This document shows, piece after piece, positions 24,592 to 32,528 of a DNA stretch of 36,360 nt (the first letter of the stretch is position 1; each line of letters begins with the position of its first letter). Where the stretch lies: contig CAMYOC010000016.1 of NCBI GenBank assembly GCA_947259915.1, positions 43,147-79,506 of the forward strand, read 5' to 3'. Below the pieces are notes generated by a model. The model searched no databases, had not been told where the DNA came from, and was given only the letters and a program-made list of their open reading frames with translations. This DNA is from an uncultured Gammaproteobacteria bacterium. Its GTDB lineage: Bacteria > Pseudomonadota > Gammaproteobacteria > Steroidobacterales > XN24. A program made the position numbers and the translations under genes.

Positions 24592-25676
24592 ACGCCGTTC
24601 TGCTGGTGCTGGCGACGCTGGTCGCCGCCGCTTCGGCCGTGGCCGAAACCTCCATTGGTAACACCGAGTCAGTGTTGCCGGAGCCGGTCAGCAACAACGC
24701 CGTTGCGTGGGGCATGGCGGACGGACAAACGGTTCTGGTCAGCCTGATGGGGCTGGGCCCGGAAAAGACCTGGCGCGATGTACACGCCCGGGTCTATGCC
24801 CGGCCGCTTCCCGGCTCCGCGTGGTCGACCTTGCCGCCGGTACCCGGCCCCGGCCGGCTCGCCGGGACCGCGGTGCAGCTTGGCGGTGACGTGATCGTCA
24901 TCGGTGGCTATACGGTGGCGGAAGACGGCAATGAGTCCTCGGTCTCACGTGTTCAGCGTCTGCATCTGGCGCGCGGCGACTACACCGATCTGGCGCCGAT
25001 GCCGGTGCCGGTCGATGACACGGTGGCGCTGGTCTACAAGGACCGTTACGTCTATCTGGTCAGCGGCTGGCACGACCATGGCAACGTCAATCTGGTTCAG
25101 GTCTATGACGCCGAGACGGACCGCTGGTCCCAGGCGACCCCGTTTCCCGGACGGCCCCTGTTCGGGCACGCGGGCGGGATTGTCGATCGCACACTGGTGA
25201 TCTGTGACGGTGTGGCGTTGCGCACTCATGTGGATCGTCCGCGCGGGTTTGAGGCCGAGCCGGCCTGCTTTGTCGGCGTCATTGACGCCGCAGATCCGCG
25301 CCGGATCGAATGGCGCCGGCTGCCGCACCATGGCGGACCGGGTCTGTATCGGGCTGCCGCGACCGGCAGCGCCCGACTTGGCCTGATCGTGTTCGCCGGC
25401 GGCTCCGACAACCCTTATAACTATGACGGCATCGGTTATGACGGAAGCCCGTCAGCGCCATCGGCCCGGGTCTTTGGCTACCGGGTGGCAGACGGCCGTT
25501 GGCTGGAGTTGGGCGAGCTGCCTGTGGCCAGCATGGATCACCGGGGGCTGGTGGAGTATGGCGACGACTTCTTCCTGATCGGCGGCATGCGTGAGCGTCA
25601 GCAGGTCAGTGACCAGGTGTTGCGCTTCCGGCTGCCGATGACGCCGAAGCCCGTCCGGCAGGCCGTGGAGCCCTAG
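24552..25676 (+). CDS. Exported Kelch-type beta-propeller protein
   Basis: 374 residues. A hydrophobic signal (about 12-31, ending 'ASAVAE') directs export. The rest carries Kelch-like repeats: 'LGGDVIVIGGYTV', 'YVYLVSGWHD...VQVYDAETDRWSQATPFP', 'LGLIVFAGGSDNPYNYDG' and 'DDFFLIGGMRE', that is, repeated hydrophobic-Gly-Gly strands each followed by a Trp-containing strand. This suggests a six- or seven-bladed propeller like NanM-type sialate mutarotases, but no catalytic residue supports that. The ATG at 24552 lies inside the preceding gene, a 40-base overlap that suggests translational coupling. An earlier in-frame start at 24282 runs through the other gene with no family likeness and is rejected. 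Function unknown. Confidence 0.75.
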   Translation: MSDAQAYRTRQILNAVLLVLATLVAAASAVAETSIGNTESVLPEPVSNNAVAWGMADGQTVLVSLMGLGPEKTWRDVHARVYARPLPGSAWSTLPPVPGPGRLAGTAVQLGGDVIVIGGYTVAEDGNESSVSRVQRLHLARGDYTDLAPMPVPVDDTVALVYKDRYVYLVSGWHDHGNVNLVQVYDAETDRWSQATPFPGRPLFGHAGGIVDRTLVICDGVALRTHVDRPRGFEAEPACFVGVIDAADPRRIEWRRLPHHGGPGLYRAAATGSARLGLIVFAGGSDNPYNYDGIGYDGSPSAPSARVFGYRVADGRWLELGELPVASMDHRGLVEYGDDFFLIGGMRERQQVSDQVLRFRLPMTPKPVRQAVEP

Positions 25677-26275
25677 CCCGGAGCGAGCAGGGCGCCTACC
25701 GCGCGGCGCACCAGATGGTGCAGATCCAGACTCGTTGACGGTGCGAACGTCATCAGCGCCGCCATATGCGCGTTGCCGACGAACAGGCGCGCGGTGTCTT
25801 CCGGGTCGACCGACGCGGCAACTTCACCCCGCTGGCGGCCGCGCCGCACGCTGGCGGTGACAATGGCGACCAGGCGCTCCTGGAATGCCAGAAAACGTGG
25901 CCAGACCGTATCGCGGATCGCTGTACTCCAGTCCAGCCAGACCCGGACATACATGCTGTGCGTCCGTGCCGCCCGCAAAAAAGCCTCGCCGTGGGCCACG
26001 AGGATCTCCGGCAGCGGGCCCTCCTGCCCGTGCGTCTCCTCGGCAAGATCGAGAAAGAATCTCTCCACCTGATCCAGCACCGCCGCGACCAGCTCATCCC
26101 GCGTCGGGAAATAGTGGAACACGGTTGCCACCGAGACCCCGGCGAGTTCGGCGATGGCGGCGTGGTTGCCCCGCCCCAGGCCGTCTCTTGCGAAAACCGA
26201 GACCGCGCAGTTCAGCAGCTGGGTCCGGCGGGCGTCAGGGCTGAGCCGGGTTCGACGTGGAGCAGTCGCGGGCAT
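25673..26275 (-). CDS. TetR-family transcriptional regulator
   Basis: 200 residues. The N-terminal helix-turn-helix is clear at about 38-57 ('HAAIAELAGVSVATVFHYFPTRDEL'), with the usual 'LLNCAVSVFARDGL' helix before it. The C-terminal ligand domain (about 70-195) is unlike any I can name. It is divergent from the monooxygenase-esterase pair with 85 bases between; a perfect inverted repeat lies 7-28 bases before its own start codon, so it probably represses both itself and the pair. Its stop overlaps that of the Kelch gene by four bases. No clear ribosome site precedes the ATG. Ligand unknown; a substrate of the monooxygenase is likely. Confidence 0.88.
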   Translation of the reverse strand: MPATAPRRTRLSPDARRTQLLNCAVSVFARDGLGRGNHAAIAELAGVSVATVFHYFPTRDELVAAVLDQVERFFLDLAEETHGQEGPLPEILVAHGEAFLRAARTHSMYVRVWLDWSTAIRDTVWPRFLAFQERLVAIVTASVRRGRQRGEVAASVDPEDTARLFVGNAHMAALMTFAPSTSLDLHHLVRRAVGALLAPG

Positions 26276-26281
26276 GAGCCA

Positions 26282-26303
26282 TTATTGACACATTTATCAA
26301 TAA
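26282..26303. promoter_or_regulatory. Probable TetR operator
   Basis: TTATTGA (26282-26288) and TCAATAA (26297-26303) are perfect seven-base inverted repeats around eight bases, in an AT-rich patch between the divergent TetR and monooxygenase genes. Size and place suit a TetR dimer. It also contains a TTGACA that could be a -35 for the rightward genes, but I see no matching -10 at 17 bases. Binding by the adjacent TetR is inference. Confidence 0.6.
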
Positions 26304-26360
26304 CTGTCACCGTCCAATACGGATTGACCGCGGCGGAGAGCCCGCTGGAGACATCAGATC

Positions 26361-27758
26361 ATGAGTGACTTGCCCCGAGTTTGCGTGATTGGCGCCGGGT
26401 CCAGCGGCATGCCGGTGATCAAGGCCCTTGCCGATCGTGGGATCCCCTACGATTGTTTCGAAAAGAGCGATCAGATCGGCGGCAACTGGTGTTTCCGCAA
26501 TGCCAACCGCATGTCGGCCGCCTACGAGTCGCTGCACATCAACACCGATTGCCGGCTGATGGAATACGCGGACTACCCGATGCCGCCGGACACGCCGGAC
26601 TATCCGGGCCACCGGGTCATCATGGATTACTTCAATGACTATGTGGATCACTTCGATCTGCGCGAGTCGATCAGTTTCGAGACCGCGGTGGAACATGCCG
26701 AGCGTCGGCCGGACGGCATCTGGTCGGTGCAGCTGAGCACCGGCGAGACCCGTCATTATGACGCGCTGGTCGTCGCCAACGGCCACCATTGGGACCCACA
26801 CTGGCCCGAGCCCGCTTATCCCGGTGACTTCGCCGGCGAGCAAATCCACTCCCATAGCTATATCGGTCCCGAGGAGCCCGTGGACTGTCGCGGCAAGCGC
26901 GTCCTGGTGGTTGGCATGGGTAACAGCGCGATGGATATCGCCTGTGAGTTGTCCCGCCCTGGTTTGGCCGAGAAAGTCCTGCTGTCCGCCCGTCACGGTG
27001 TATGGATCGTACCTAAGTATGTGTTCGGTATTCCGACCACACGGCTGACCGCGATGCCGCACTGGATACCCTGGCGGGTCAACAGCTGGCTGACACGGCT
27101 GATTGTCACCAGCCAGGTAGGCAAGCCATGGAAGTTCGGGCTGCCAAAACCGGATCACCGCATGCTGCAGGCGCATCCGACGATCAGCCAGGAGATCTTT
27201 ATCCGTCTGGGCAGCGGCGATATCCATCCGCGTCCGGGGATCCGCTGTCTGACCGGGTCCGGTGTCGAGTTCGACGACGCCACCGAGGAGCCGGTGGACC
27301 TGATCATCTGGTGCACCGGATACAAGGTCAGTTTTCCGTTTTTTGATCCGGGCTTTATCTCCGCGCCAGGCAATGATCTGCCGCTGTGGGAACGTATGGT
27401 CAAACCGGAGATCGACAACCTGTTTTTTGTCGGTCTGCTGCAGCCGCTCGGCGCCATCATGCCGGTGGCTGAGGCGCAGGGCCGCCTGATCGGTGATTAT
27501 CTGGCGGGCCGGGTCCGTCTGCCGTCTCCCGAGCGTATGCGTGCGACCATGGAAAAAGAGCGCCGGGCCATGTTCTCCCGTTATCACGATCGCGCGCCGC
27601 GTCACACCATGCAGGTCGATTACGCGGCCTATTTCTGGCGTCTGGATCGTCTGCGCCGGCAGGGAGCTGCCGCGGCCCGTAAACAAGGGTATGGTCTACC
27701 GGTACCGGCGCGCGCGCAAAACGCTCAGCCGGAACTGCCGCGGCGCGCTGCGGGCTGA
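26361..27758 (+). CDS. Flavin-containing monooxygenase (class B, FMO type)
   Basis: 465 residues. Residues 11-16 (GAGSSG) bind FAD; residues 185-190 (GMGNSA) bind NADPH. The fingerprint F157-x-G-x3-H163-x3-Y167 ('FAGEQIHSHSY') is that of FMOs and N-hydroxylases; Baeyer-Villiger enzymes have Trp at the last place. It uses O2 and NADPH to oxygenate nitrogen, sulfur or carbonyl compounds. It is followed after 40 bases by an esterase and is divergent from a TetR gene. FMO-esterase pairs are often catabolic, with the esterase hydrolysing an ester made by the first enzyme, but the Tyr makes this less certain. Confidence 0.9.
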   Translation: MSDLPRVCVIGAGSSGMPVIKALADRGIPYDCFEKSDQIGGNWCFRNANRMSAAYESLHINTDCRLMEYADYPMPPDTPDYPGHRVIMDYFNDYVDHFDLRESISFETAVEHAERRPDGIWSVQLSTGETRHYDALVVANGHHWDPHWPEPAYPGDFAGEQIHSHSYIGPEEPVDCRGKRVLVVGMGNSAMDIACELSRPGLAEKVLLSARHGVWIVPKYVFGIPTTRLTAMPHWIPWRVNSWLTRLIVTSQVGKPWKFGLPKPDHRMLQAHPTISQEIFIRLGSGDIHPRPGIRCLTGSGVEFDDATEEPVDLIIWCTGYKVSFPFFDPGFISAPGNDLPLWERMVKPEIDNLFFVGLLQPLGAIMPVAEAQGRLIGDYLAGRVRLPSPERMRATMEKERRAMFSRYHDRAPRHTMQVDYAAYFWRLDRLRRQGAAAARKQGYGLPVPARAQNAQPELPRRAAG

Positions 27759-27798
27759 GCCGGAGCGCGCGGCTCCGCGCAAATAATGGGAGTCACGT

Positions 27799-28734
27799 TT
27801 GATCGATCTTTCGCGTCGTCTGCTGCAGGGCGTGGTGCGCACCTGGCTCAAGACCGCCCTGGATCCCGCGCGCCCGGTGAGTGGACAACGCAAGATGATT
27901 GCCACCGCGGCGCGTCTGTTGCCGCCGCCGGGTCGGGTGCGGAGCATCAACCATCTCCCCGGTGGCCTGCCCGGTGTCCGCATCGATCCGCCGACCAGTG
28001 ACGACCGCCGTGGCGCCATCCTTTATCTGCACGGTGGCGGGTATGTGCTGGGCTCGCCGGCGACCCATCGGAACGTCGCCGCCCGTCTGTCCTGGCTGAC
28101 CGGTCTGCCGGTGTTTCTGCCGAAATACCGACTCGCGCCGGAGGCTCGCTGGCCGGCCGCCCGCGAGGACGCCTGTGCCGCGTGGCGCGGTTTGGTCGAT
28201 GCAGGTTTTGACGCCGACCAGTCGGTGATCGCCGGCGATTCCGCCGGCGGCGGGCTGGCCGTGGCCGTGGCCCAGCAGGCGGTGGCCGAGCGTGCCGACG
28301 TGCCCGCGGCGCTGGTGTGTTTTTCGCCCTGGGTCGATCTGGGTCTGGGCGGCGCCACAATCGAGTCGCTGGCAGGCGTGGACCCGATGCTAACGCCCCG
28401 TTGGCTGGCCTGGGCGGCGCGCACCTATCTGGGCGGGCATCCGGCTCAGGCCCCCACCGCGTCCCCTTTGTTCGGTGACATGCGCGGGCTACCACCGACG
28501 CTGGTGCAGGCGGCAGGCCGGGAGGTGTTGCTGGACGACGCCATTCGTCTGGCCGAGGCGATTCGGGGCGCCGGCGGTACCGTCAGCCTGCAGATCGAGC
28601 CGCATCTCTGGCATGCATGGCAGCTGTTTGCCGGTCTGCTGCCGGCCGCCGATAAAGCGTTGTTGCGGGCGGTGGAATTTATCGATGCCGCGTTGCCGGC
28701 CACGGCCGCCCCGGCACGCAAAGTCGCTCAGTAG
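27799..28734 (+). CDS. Alpha/beta hydrolase, hormone-sensitive-lipase (HSL) family esterase
   Basis: 311 residues. The oxyanion motif HGGG (78-81), nucleophile S148 in GDSAGG, Asp near 246 ('REVLLDD') and H272 ('LWHAW') give a complete triad of the HSL (family IV) esterases. It probably hydrolyses short-chain esters in the cytoplasm; there is no signal peptide. The start is a TTG at 27799, chosen because GGGAG lies 6 bases upstream and the family's N-terminal helices begin here; no ATG or GTG in this frame fits as well. Its stop overlaps the convergent 2OG oxygenase by seven bases. Confidence 0.9.
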   Translation: MIDLSRRLLQGVVRTWLKTALDPARPVSGQRKMIATAARLLPPPGRVRSINHLPGGLPGVRIDPPTSDDRRGAILYLHGGGYVLGSPATHRNVAARLSWLTGLPVFLPKYRLAPEARWPAAREDACAAWRGLVDAGFDADQSVIAGDSAGGGLAVAVAQQAVAERADVPAALVCFSPWVDLGLGGATIESLAGVDPMLTPRWLAWAARTYLGGHPAQAPTASPLFGDMRGLPPTLVQAAGREVLLDDAIRLAEAIRGAGGTVSLQIEPHLWHAWQLFAGLLPAADKALLRAVEFIDAALPATAAPARKVAQ

Positions 28735-29447
28735 ACGGTAAACCAGCCGGTGACGCTGAGCCGCTCACCTGTGACCCAGGGCGAAACGTAGCTGACCACG
28801 TGGGGCGCCGGCACCCGGAACACCGTCAGCGTATTGAACGACGGTGTAAAGGTCTCGCACACTGCGCCGTCGTTGTCGAGAAAATGCAGCAAGCCACCCA
28901 TGTCCGGATGCCAGTCCCGGGTGACGCCCAGCACATAGGCGAAGCGGCGCTGTTCAAACGGCGATTCGTCGGCATGCACTTTGAGGAAATGTCCCGGCCC
29001 GTAGCGCGTCGCGTGTCCATCCACCCGGTTGATCGCGGCCTCGCCGGTGATATCGCGGGCGAAGTCGAAAAACGTATCGCCGGCCATAAACTCCATCAGC
29101 CGATAGGCGAACAGCCCCGGACTCTCGCCGCTGCGGAAGCCCTCCACCAGATCGAAGGATTGATAAACATACTGGAACTGATCCCGGGCCTGCCGCATCA
29201 GCTCGTGTTGCAGCGCGTGGCGCTGCTGCGGCGCCATCCCGGCAAGATCAGCCGGCGTCAACTTGAGTGCCCGCTCGCTGGCTTCGCGCCGATTGTCATA
29301 GCAGGAGAGCCGCCACGGAATCTCCTGGCTCAGACAGGCATGCAGCGCTTCGGCGGCCTCGGGTAGCAACACGTCGGCGATGGCAACGCGACCGGTGTCG
29401 GCGAGCCGCGCCCGGATACCCTCGATGTCCAGCCCTGGATTCAACAT
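28728..29447 (-). CDS. 2OG-Fe(II) oxygenase, prolyl-hydroxylase-like, paralog 1
   Basis: 239 residues. The iron triad is H158-x-D160 ... H216, with R229 for the 2-oxoglutarate carboxylate; 'DMGGLLHFL' before it is the conserved strand of the P4H/Tpa1-like group. The ATG at 29447 gives the length of the paralog at 34527-35249; earlier in-frame starts run into the divergent EamA gene. It aligns almost without gaps to that paralog, with the four ligand residues at the same numbers (158, 160, 216, 229). Its substrate is unknown; relatives hydroxylate proline in translation proteins. It is convergent with the esterase and divergent from the EamA transporter. Confidence 0.85.
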   Translation of the reverse strand: MLNPGLDIEGIRARLADTGRVAIADVLLPEAAEALHACLSQEIPWRLSCYDNRREASERALKLTPADLAGMAPQQRHALQHELMRQARDQFQYVYQSFDLVEGFRSGESPGLFAYRLMEFMAGDTFFDFARDITGEAAINRVDGHATRYGPGHFLKVHADESPFEQRRFAYVLGVTRDWHPDMGGLLHFLDNDGAVCETFTPSFNTLTVFRVPAPHVVSYVSPWVTGERLSVTGWFTVY

Positions 29448-29546
29448 CCGGCGATTATGCCTGCCGCCGGTGTCCGGCTTCACCCCCGTGTCTGTCCGGG
29501 GCCGGGGCTGTGCTCTAATGCCCGCCTCTGGCGGAGTCATGGCGGG

Positions 29547-30476
29547 ATGAAGCAACACAGCAGCCAGCGCGCACGTAATCTGGCCGCGGTCCGGCTGCTG
29601 GCCGGCGCGGCGATGATCAGCTTTGCGCCCGTGTTTGTGCGTCTCATCGATATGCCGCCCACCAGCAGCGCCTTTTATCGCACCCTGATCGGCGGCGTGG
29701 TGTTGCTGGGCCTGGTGCTGGTGCGGCGAGAGCGGCTCTGGTCGGCCACGGCGGCGCTGATCGCTCTGGTCGCCGCGGGTCTGTTCTTTGCTCTCGATCT
29801 CTGGGCCTGGCATCGGAGCATCTGGTACGTGGGGCCCGGGCTGGCAACCTTGCTCGCGAATTTTCAGGTCTTTGCGCTCGCATTGGCCGGGATCCTGTTG
29901 TTTGGCGAGCGCCTGCGCTGGGAATTGATGGTGGCCATCCCGATGGCGCTGGCCGGTCTGGCGCTGATCGTCAGCGTCGACGGATCCGGCCCGCGTCCGG
30001 AGTACCGCTGGGGGATCGGCTTCGGCCTGTTGACCGCGCTGGCCTACGCCGCCTATCTGCTGAGTCTGCGCCAGGCGCGTCTGCGCGGAGCCGAGACCTC
30101 GCCGGTCGGCGACCTGGCGGTGGCATCGCTGTTTTCGGCGGCCGCGCTGGCGCTGAGCGCTTCGGTCGAGGGCGTGTCGCTGGCGTTGCCGAGCGTACGT
30201 GATGCCGGGCTGGTGACCGCCTATGCCCTGGTCGCCCAGGTATTGGGCTGGGTCCTGATCTCGAGCAGTCTGCGCGAGGTGCCGGCGTCTACCGTGGGCT
30301 TGCTTTTGCTGCTACAACCCACGCTGGCGTTTGTCTGGGACGTGCTGATCTTCGGTCGCCCGTTCGGTATCGGCGAAGCCGCTGGCGCGAGCCTGGCGCT
30401 GGCGGCGATCTATCTCGGTGGCCGACCCGCCCGGACGCGCCCCTCAGGCGAGGACCGCGAGGGCCCTGGGCAGTAG
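29547..30476 (+). CDS. EamA/DMT-family transporter
   Basis: 309 residues with ten predicted membrane helices in two EamA repeats ('MISFAPVFVRLIDMPPTSSAFYRTLIGG' begins the first; 'VPASTVGLLLLLQPTLAFVWDVLIFGRP' ends the second). Such proteins export metabolites or amino acids; the substrate is unknown. The ATG at 29547 has GGAG 11 bases upstream; longer frames to the left overlap the divergent oxygenase. Its last 33 bases overlap the convergent lipid-kinase gene. Confidence 0.88.
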   Translation: MKQHSSQRARNLAAVRLLAGAAMISFAPVFVRLIDMPPTSSAFYRTLIGGVVLLGLVLVRRERLWSATAALIALVAAGLFFALDLWAWHRSIWYVGPGLATLLANFQVFALALAGILLFGERLRWELMVAIPMALAGLALIVSVDGSGPRPEYRWGIGFGLLTALAYAAYLLSLRQARLRGAETSPVGDLAVASLFSAAALALSASVEGVSLALPSVRDAGLVTAYALVAQVLGWVLISSSLREVPASTVGLLLLLQPTLAFVWDVLIFGRPFGIGEAAGASLALAAIYLGGRPARTRPSGEDREGPGQ

Positions 30477-31352
30477 CTCGATGTGCAGCCGGCGCGCGGC
30501 GCGATCGCGCACCTCGCCGTCCGCCTCCAGCGGGAAACCATTGTCGAGCTCGATCCTCAGACGCCGGCAATCGAAAAAGTGCGCCTCGGGCACACCCTCG
30601 TGGGTCCCGCGCATGACCCGCGGTGCGAGCCGCAGGACCTGTCTCCGCGTCAGTGGCTGCGCCAGCACGAGCTGGAATCGGCCATCATCGTTGCGCGCGC
30701 GCGGGGCGATGTGGAACACACCGCCGACCCACTGGCCGTTGCAGACGGCGGCCAGTGAGATGGCTTGTTCGAGCTCCTGGCCATCGATACGCAGCCGGGC
30801 GCGCGTGGCCGGGACCCCGGTCGCCAGCACCTGGAGCAGACCGATGACATAGGACAATGAACCCGGTAGCCACTTGATGCGTTCGCTGGCCAGGGTCACC
30901 CGTGCGTCGAGTCCGATACCGATGCCGTTGGCGAAATAGAAGTCGTTGCAGCGGCCGGCGTCGATGCGCCGCGACTGGCCGTTGCGGATCCGGGCGACGA
31001 TCTGGTCGCAGGCCCGGCGCCAGTCCAGCGGCAATCCCGTCGCTTTGGCGAAGTCATTGCCGGTGCCCAGCGGGATCAGGCCCAGGGCCGGGTCGGCAGC
31101 CGAGGACAGCAATCCGTTGACGGCCTCGTGCACCGTGCCGTCACCGCCAACGACCACGATGTGCGCGCAGCCGTCCGCGCAGGCGGTCTCGACCTGGCGC
31201 TGGATATCGCCGGCCTCGCGGCTGAAGCTGGCGCGGAAACGCAGCCCGCTGCGCTCGAGATAGCGGCGGATGCGCCGCGCAAACCGGCGCCCGCGTCCGT
31301 GCCCGGCACGCGGATTGATAATCAGACGAGCTAACCCCGCCGCGCCAGACAT
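30444..31352 (-). CDS. Diacylglycerol/lipid kinase (YegS-like)
   Basis: 302 residues. It has the catalytic-domain motifs of the DAGK/YegS family: 'INPRAGHG' (12-19), G69-G-D-G-T73 ('VVVGGDGTVHEAVNGL') and 'PLGTGNDFAK' (94-103). It phosphorylates diacylglycerol, phosphatidylglycerol or a sphingoid lipid with ATP at the inner membrane face; the exact lipid cannot be told. It overlaps the EamA transporter tail to tail by 33 bases and is divergent from the HIT gene. Confidence 0.88.
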   Translation of the reverse strand: MSGAAGLARLIINPRAGHGRGRRFARRIRRYLERSGLRFRASFSREAGDIQRQVETACADGCAHIVVVGGDGTVHEAVNGLLSSAADPALGLIPLGTGNDFAKATGLPLDWRRACDQIVARIRNGQSRRIDAGRCNDFYFANGIGIGLDARVTLASERIKWLPGSLSYVIGLLQVLATGVPATRARLRIDGQELEQAISLAAVCNGQWVGGVFHIAPRARNDDGRFQLVLAQPLTRRQVLRLAPRVMRGTHEGVPEAHFFDCRRLRIELDNGFPLEADGEVRDRAARRLHIELLPRALAVLA

Positions 31353-31466
31353 AGTTTGCCCTTCCCGATCGCTGCTCCCGCCACGCGGCGAGATTACCGC
31401 AAGCTGCGCGTCGCCGTCGGACCGGCCGCCGCGTTATCATGGCCTTGATCGATTGCGGAGCACGCG

Positions 31467-31889
31467 ATGGCCTATGACCGAGACAATCCCTTCGCCAAAA
31501 TCCTGCGTGGAGAGCTGCCCGCCCACAAGGTCCTGGAGGACGATCACACCCTGGCTTTTATGGACATCATGCCGCAGACCCGTGGCCATACGCTGGTGAT
31601 CCCCAAGGCCGAGGCCGAGACCATATTTGAGCTGGATCCCCAGGCGCTGACCGCCACGGTCCTGAGCACCCGCCGGGTTGCGCTCGGCGTACGCGCGGCG
31701 TTCAAACCCGCGGGCATGATGATCGGCCAGCTCAATGGGGCCCTGGCCGGTCAGACCGTGTTCCACCTCCATTTCCATGTCATCCCGCGCTACGAGCAGG
31801 GTGGCTTTCAATTTCACGGCCAGCCGCTAGCGGATCCAGAGCTGCTCGCCGAGCACGCAGCGGCGATCCGCGCCCACCTGCCCGCATGA
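31467..31889 (+). CDS. HIT-family protein
   Basis: 140 residues. The histidine triad is H100-L-H102-F-H104-VIPR, with N90 in 'GQLNGALAGQTVFH', as in Hint-type nucleotide hydrolases or transferases. These remove AMP or similar groups from nucleoside phosphoramidates, including AMP-lysine products. It is first of a four-gene run with plsY, birA and coaX (gaps of 10 and 2 bases and a 4-base overlap), so it is probably co-transcribed with them. A GGAG lies 7 bases before the ATG. Confidence 0.92.
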   Translation: MAYDRDNPFAKILRGELPAHKVLEDDHTLAFMDIMPQTRGHTLVIPKAEAETIFELDPQALTATVLSTRRVALGVRAAFKPAGMMIGQLNGALAGQTVFHLHFHVIPRYEQGGFQFHGQPLADPELLAEHAAAIRAHLPA

Positions 31890-31899
31890 GGCAATCGGC

Positions 31900-32526
31900 A
31901 TGATCTCCATCATTCTCAAGCTGGTGGCCGCCTATTTGCTTGGTTCGGTCAACGGCAGTCTGGTGCTCGGACGGCTGCGCCATTTCGACATCCGCGAGGA
32001 GGGCAGTGGCAACGCCGGCGGCACCAACGCGCTGCGCACCCACGGCAAGGCGTTCGCGTTTGGCGTCATCTTTATCGACGTGTTGAAAGCCGTGGTTGCG
32101 GTGGCATGGCTGCCCGGCCTCGGTGCGCCGTCGCCGGAGCAGGTCCAATGGCTCGCGCTCAGCTGCGGGGCGGCCGCCGTCGTGGGTCACTGCTATCCTG
32201 TGTTCTTCGGCTTCCGCGGTGGCAAGGGCATGGCCACGCTGGTGGGCGTCTATGGCGTGCTGTCGCCGGCGGTATTGCTGGTGGTGATGGTCAGCTGGCT
32301 GATCTCGCTGGGTCTGTTCGGGTATGTCGGTCTGGCGACCATGATCGCGGCCGCCGCCGCACCGATATATCTGGCCATCGCCGGTCCCGCGTCGGCGGGG
32401 CCGATGGTCTTGTTCTCGCTGCTGATGGCGGCCTTTATCGCTTTCACCCACCGCGGCAATATCCAGAGGCTGCAGCGCGGCGCTGAAACGAAGATGTTCG
32501 CCGGGCTGCTGGGATTACGCCGCTGA
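31900..32526 (+). CDS. plsY: Glycerol-3-phosphate acyltransferase PlsY
   Basis: 208 residues with five or so membrane helices. Conserved loops: 'LLGSVNGSLVLGRLRHFDIREEGSGNAGGTNALR' (contains the GSGN-x-GxTN motif) and 'GHCYPVFFGFRGGKGMAT' (GHxxPVFF-x-FxGGKG). It transfers an acyl group from acyl-phosphate to glycerol-3-phosphate, the first step of phospholipid making. The middle gene between HIT and birA. Confidence 0.95.
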   Translation: MISIILKLVAAYLLGSVNGSLVLGRLRHFDIREEGSGNAGGTNALRTHGKAFAFGVIFIDVLKAVVAVAWLPGLGAPSPEQVQWLALSCGAAAVVGHCYPVFFGFRGGKGMATLVGVYGVLSPAVLLVVMVSWLISLGLFGYVGLATMIAAAAAPIYLAIAGPASAGPMVLFSLLMAAFIAFTHRGNIQRLQRGAETKMFAGLLGLRR

Positions 32527-32528
32527 CC

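Noticed and set aside
26361..27758. Calling the monooxygenase a Baeyer-Villiger enzyme
   Set aside because: The fingerprint ends in Tyr (F-x-G-x3-H-x3-Y) rather than Trp followed by Pro or Asp, so general FMO is the safer call despite the esterase next door.
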